Positions 5,737 through 7,786 of a DNA stretch of 7,786 nt are shown piece by piece; position 1 is the stretch's first letter, and every line of letters starts with the position of its first letter. The translations under genes and the position numbers were made by a program. The DNA is from Candidatus Dormiibacterota bacterium (lineage in GTDB: Bacteria; Chloroflexota; Dormibacteria; UBA8260). The stretch lies in assembly GCA_955652455.1 (NCBI GenBank), contig CATPBU010000155.1, positions 1 through 7,786 of the forward strand, in the 5' to 3' direction. The notes beneath the pieces were generated by a model. It saw nothing but the letters and a program-made list of their open reading frames with translations. It had not been told where the DNA came from and did not search any database.

Positions 5737-7786
5737 CGATACAAATCACACCTACGTCAGCTGAGGCCGCCGCCGAGCTGGCGCCCTTCACATACGTCGC
5801 CGTTGTGCCCGACACCGGAGCGATCCTTCCGCAGGATCACTTCACCTACGCCGTCCCGCCGGACCTGGCCGCAGCCGCGGTGCCCGGCGCTCGCGTCGAG
5901 GTGCCGTTCGGACGCCGTGGAGTGCTCGGCTACATAGTCGGCGTGGACAGGGAGATGACCAGCGGCGAGGCCAAGCAGATCGCTGCAGTTCTCGATGAAC
6001 CTCCGATCCTCGACGCGGCGGCGCTCGCGCTGGCCCGCTGGATCGCCGAGCGCTACTGCTCACCCCTCGGCGAGGTGATCAGGGCGATGCTTCCCAAGGG
6101 TGTTCGCTCGGCACGGCCAGGTGGCCGCAAGCGCGGCCCGCGCACCACGTCCGCAGCGGTGCAGGCGGCCAAGGCGGGGAAAGACGACATCGCAGAGACC
6201 CCGCCGGCCCTGACCGAGCCGCAGCGCTCCGCGGCCGCCCCATTGCTCGACGCGATTGCCACCGGCACCCATCGCCGGGTACTGCTCCACGGCGTCACCG
6301 GTGCGGGGAAGACCGAGGTATACCTCGTCGCCATCGCCGCGGCGCTGGCGGCAGGTCGCCAGGCGATCGTGATGGTGCCCGAGATCGCCCTGACCCCGCA
6401 GACCATCCGGCGGTTCGCTGCCAGGTTCCCCGGCCGGGTTGCGGTGCTGCACTCGGGGCTCACCGAGTCCGAGCGTGCCCACGAGTGGCGCCGCATCCGC
6501 GACGGCAGCCTCGACGTCGTGGTGGGCTCGCGGAGCGCGGTGTTCGCCCCACTGCCGCGCCTCGGCGTCATCGTGGTCGACGAGGAGGACGCCGGCGCGT
6601 ACAAGCAGGACCGCATTCCGCGGTATCACGCCGTCGATGTGGCGCTCGAGCGCGGTCGCCTCCAGCGGGTCCCGGTTGTCCTGGGCAGCGCCACGCCGCG
6701 GGTCGAGACGTACTACGCAGCCCATACCGGCGGCTTCGAGCTGGTCAGGCTCGACCGACGCATCAGCGGACGGCCGCTGCCACCGATCGAGGTGGTCGAC
6801 CTTCGCGAGGAGTTGCGTGCGGGCAACCGCAGTCCGCTGTCACTCGAGCTGGTCCGAGCATTTCGCGAATGCCATGACGCCGGCGGGCAGTCGATCCTCT
6901 TCCTCAACCGCCGCGGCAGCGCGACTGTGGTGGTGTGCCGCAACTGCGGCGAGGCGCTCAGCTGCGACAGCTGCAGCGTGTCCCTCGTGTACCACGCGCA
7001 GCGCCGGCGTTGCGACTGCCACTACTGCGGCTCGTCGCGTCCACTCCCCGAGATCTGTCCGGCTTGCCGGTCCACCGCCATCCGTGGCCTGGGCATGGGA
7101 ACCGAGCGCCTCGAGGTCGAGGTGCACGAGCGCTTCCCCGACGTGCGCCTCCTGCGCATGGACCGCGACACCACGGCGACGCGCGATGCCTACTTCACCA
7201 TCTACGACAAGTTCGCTCGTCACCAAGCCGACTGCCTGATCGGCACCCAGATGGTCGCCAAGGGCTGGGACCTCGGCAATGTGCGCCTGGTCGGGATCGT
7301 CAACGCCGATGTATCGCTGCACTTCCCGGATTACCGCAGCGGTGAGTCGACATTCTCATTGCTGACCCAGGTGGCGGGGCGTGCTGGTCGCGGCGACGAA
7401 CCGGCGCGGGTCATCCTCCAGACGTACAGCCCCCAGCACTACGCGGTGCGGCATGCGACGACGCACGACTACCTCTCATTCGCGCACGAAGAGATCCGCG
7501 TCCGCAAAGCCCTTCGCTTCCCGCCATACACGCGCATGGTTGTGTGCACCGTTGCCAACCGCGAGGACGCGCACGCCGAGCTCGACGCTCGCCGGGCGCT
7601 CGCGGAGGTGTCTGATAAACTCGGCTTGGGGTCGGGCCTTGACGTCCTCGGGCCGACTCCCGCCTTTCTCCACAGACTGCGCGGCGAGTACCGCTGGCAG
7701 ATCACAGTGCGCGGCGAGGCGATCGAGAGGGCCTTCCCGCACCTGCCGCGTGGCCGCGGTTGGAGCATCGATGTCGACCCCGGACC
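5733..7786 (+). CDS. priA: Primosomal protein N' (PriA helicase), 3' end missing
   Basis: ATP-dependent 3'-5' DNA helicase that recognises stalled or collapsed replication forks and starts reloading of DnaB. The window holds 684 codons. An N-terminal DNA-binding domain (about 20-120, with VPFGRRGVLGYIV at 57-69 and RYCSPLGEVI at 107-116) is followed by a basic low-complexity linker (about 124-158). The helicase core has Walker A GVTGAGKTE (187-195), motif II DEED (283-286) followed by AYKQ, GSATP (318-322), GTQMVAKGWDL (504-514) and QVAGRAGR (546-553). Eight zinc-ligand cysteines are intact: C402, C405, C411, C414, C429, C432, C442, C445. The C-terminal domain has GPTPAFLHRLRGEYRWQI (640-657). 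The usual DEEH motif is DEED here. The window ends at DVDPG, within probably fewer than 15 residues of the natural C terminus. GTG start overlaps the coaB stop (GTGA); no clear Shine-Dalgarno sequence is seen. Confidence 0.96.
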   Translation, partial: MTIQITPTSAEAAAELAPFTYVAVVPDTGAILPQDHFTYAVPPDLAAAAVPGARVEVPFGRRGVLGYIVGVDREMTSGEAKQIAAVLDEPPILDAAALALARWIAERYCSPLGEVIRAMLPKGVRSARPGGRKRGPRTTSAAVQAAKAGKDDIAETPPALTEPQRSAAAPLLDAIATGTHRRVLLHGVTGAGKTEVYLVAIAAALAAGRQAIVMVPEIALTPQTIRRFAARFPGRVAVLHSGLTESERAHEWRRIRDGSLDVVVGSRSAVFAPLPRLGVIVVDEEDAGAYKQDRIPRYHAVDVALERGRLQRVPVVLGSATPRVETYYAAHTGGFELVRLDRRISGRPLPPIEVVDLREELRAGNRSPLSLELVRAFRECHDAGGQSILFLNRRGSATVVVCRNCGEALSCDSCSVSLVYHAQRRRCDCHYCGSSRPLPEICPACRSTAIRGLGMGTERLEVEVHERFPDVRLLRMDRDTTATRDAYFTIYDKFARHQADCLIGTQMVAKGWDLGNVRLVGIVNADVSLHFPDYRSGESTFSLLTQVAGRAGRGDEPARVILQTYSPQHYAVRHATTHDYLSFAHEEIRVRKALRFPPYTRMVVCTVANREDAHAELDARRALAEVSDKLGLGSGLDVLGPTPAFLHRLRGEYRWQITVRGEAIERAFPHLPRGRGWSIDVDPG

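Noticed and set aside
6060..7239. Open frames on both strands within priA (such as 6060-6725 minus and 6439-7239 plus)
   Set aside because: The priA frame is continuous here with all helicase and zinc motifs; the others are compositionally biased shadows.
1..7786. CRISPR arrays, tRNA or rRNA genes, insertion sequences, phage or defence genes
   Set aside because: No direct repeats, RNA gene signatures or transposase or defence motifs were seen; nearly every base belongs to a recognised housekeeping gene.

Overview
The window is a GC-rich (by eye about two-thirds G+C), densely packed run of bacterial housekeeping genes, all on the + strand. I recognise nine coding regions: ftsZ, nrdR, a YggS/YlmE-type PLP protein, lspA, an RluD-type pseudouridine synthase, gmk, coaC, coaB and priA (cut by the right edge a few residues before its likely end). 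There are no RNA genes, mobile elements, repeats or CRISPR arrays that I can support, and no gene-free stretch longer than 53 bases. The gene set, the sequence style and the ftsZ-nrdR adjacency suggest a high-GC Chloroflexota, Dormibacterota or related terrestrial lineage. That placement is an inference from memory and is weak. It does not look like a typical actinobacterium, because PriA keeps its Walker A motif.

Layout. ftsZ (4-1104) ends with a canonical C-terminal peptide. It is followed by a GC-rich 12-bp hairpin (1120-1149) that looks like an intrinsic terminator and lies 8 nt before the nrdR start. From nrdR onward the genes form one probable operon with little or no spacing: nrdR/yggS overlap by ATGA, yggS-lspA are 28 nt apart, lspA/rluD overlap by GTGA, rluD/gmk by TGATG, gmk/coaC by ATGA and coaB/priA by GTGA. 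The products serve dNTP supply control (NrdR), PLP homeostasis (YggS), lipoprotein maturation (LspA), rRNA modification (RluD), GMP to GDP conversion (Gmk), coenzyme A synthesis (CoaC, CoaB) and replication restart (PriA). This is a growth and cell-cycle cluster.

No previously undescribed multi-gene system is visible. The most interesting spot is the coaC-coaB junction (about 5010-5060). The normally fused bifunctional CoaBC protein is split here by a stop and a change of reading frame. A GGAGG lies immediately before the stop, and a perfect 7-bp hairpin contains the likely GTG start of coaB. This could be a true gene split with translational coupling, a recoding site, or a single-base error. 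Further points are two substituted positions in CoaC that are catalytic in the E. coli enzyme, a DEED instead of DEEH helicase motif in PriA, and the missing rpoZ between gmk and coaC.
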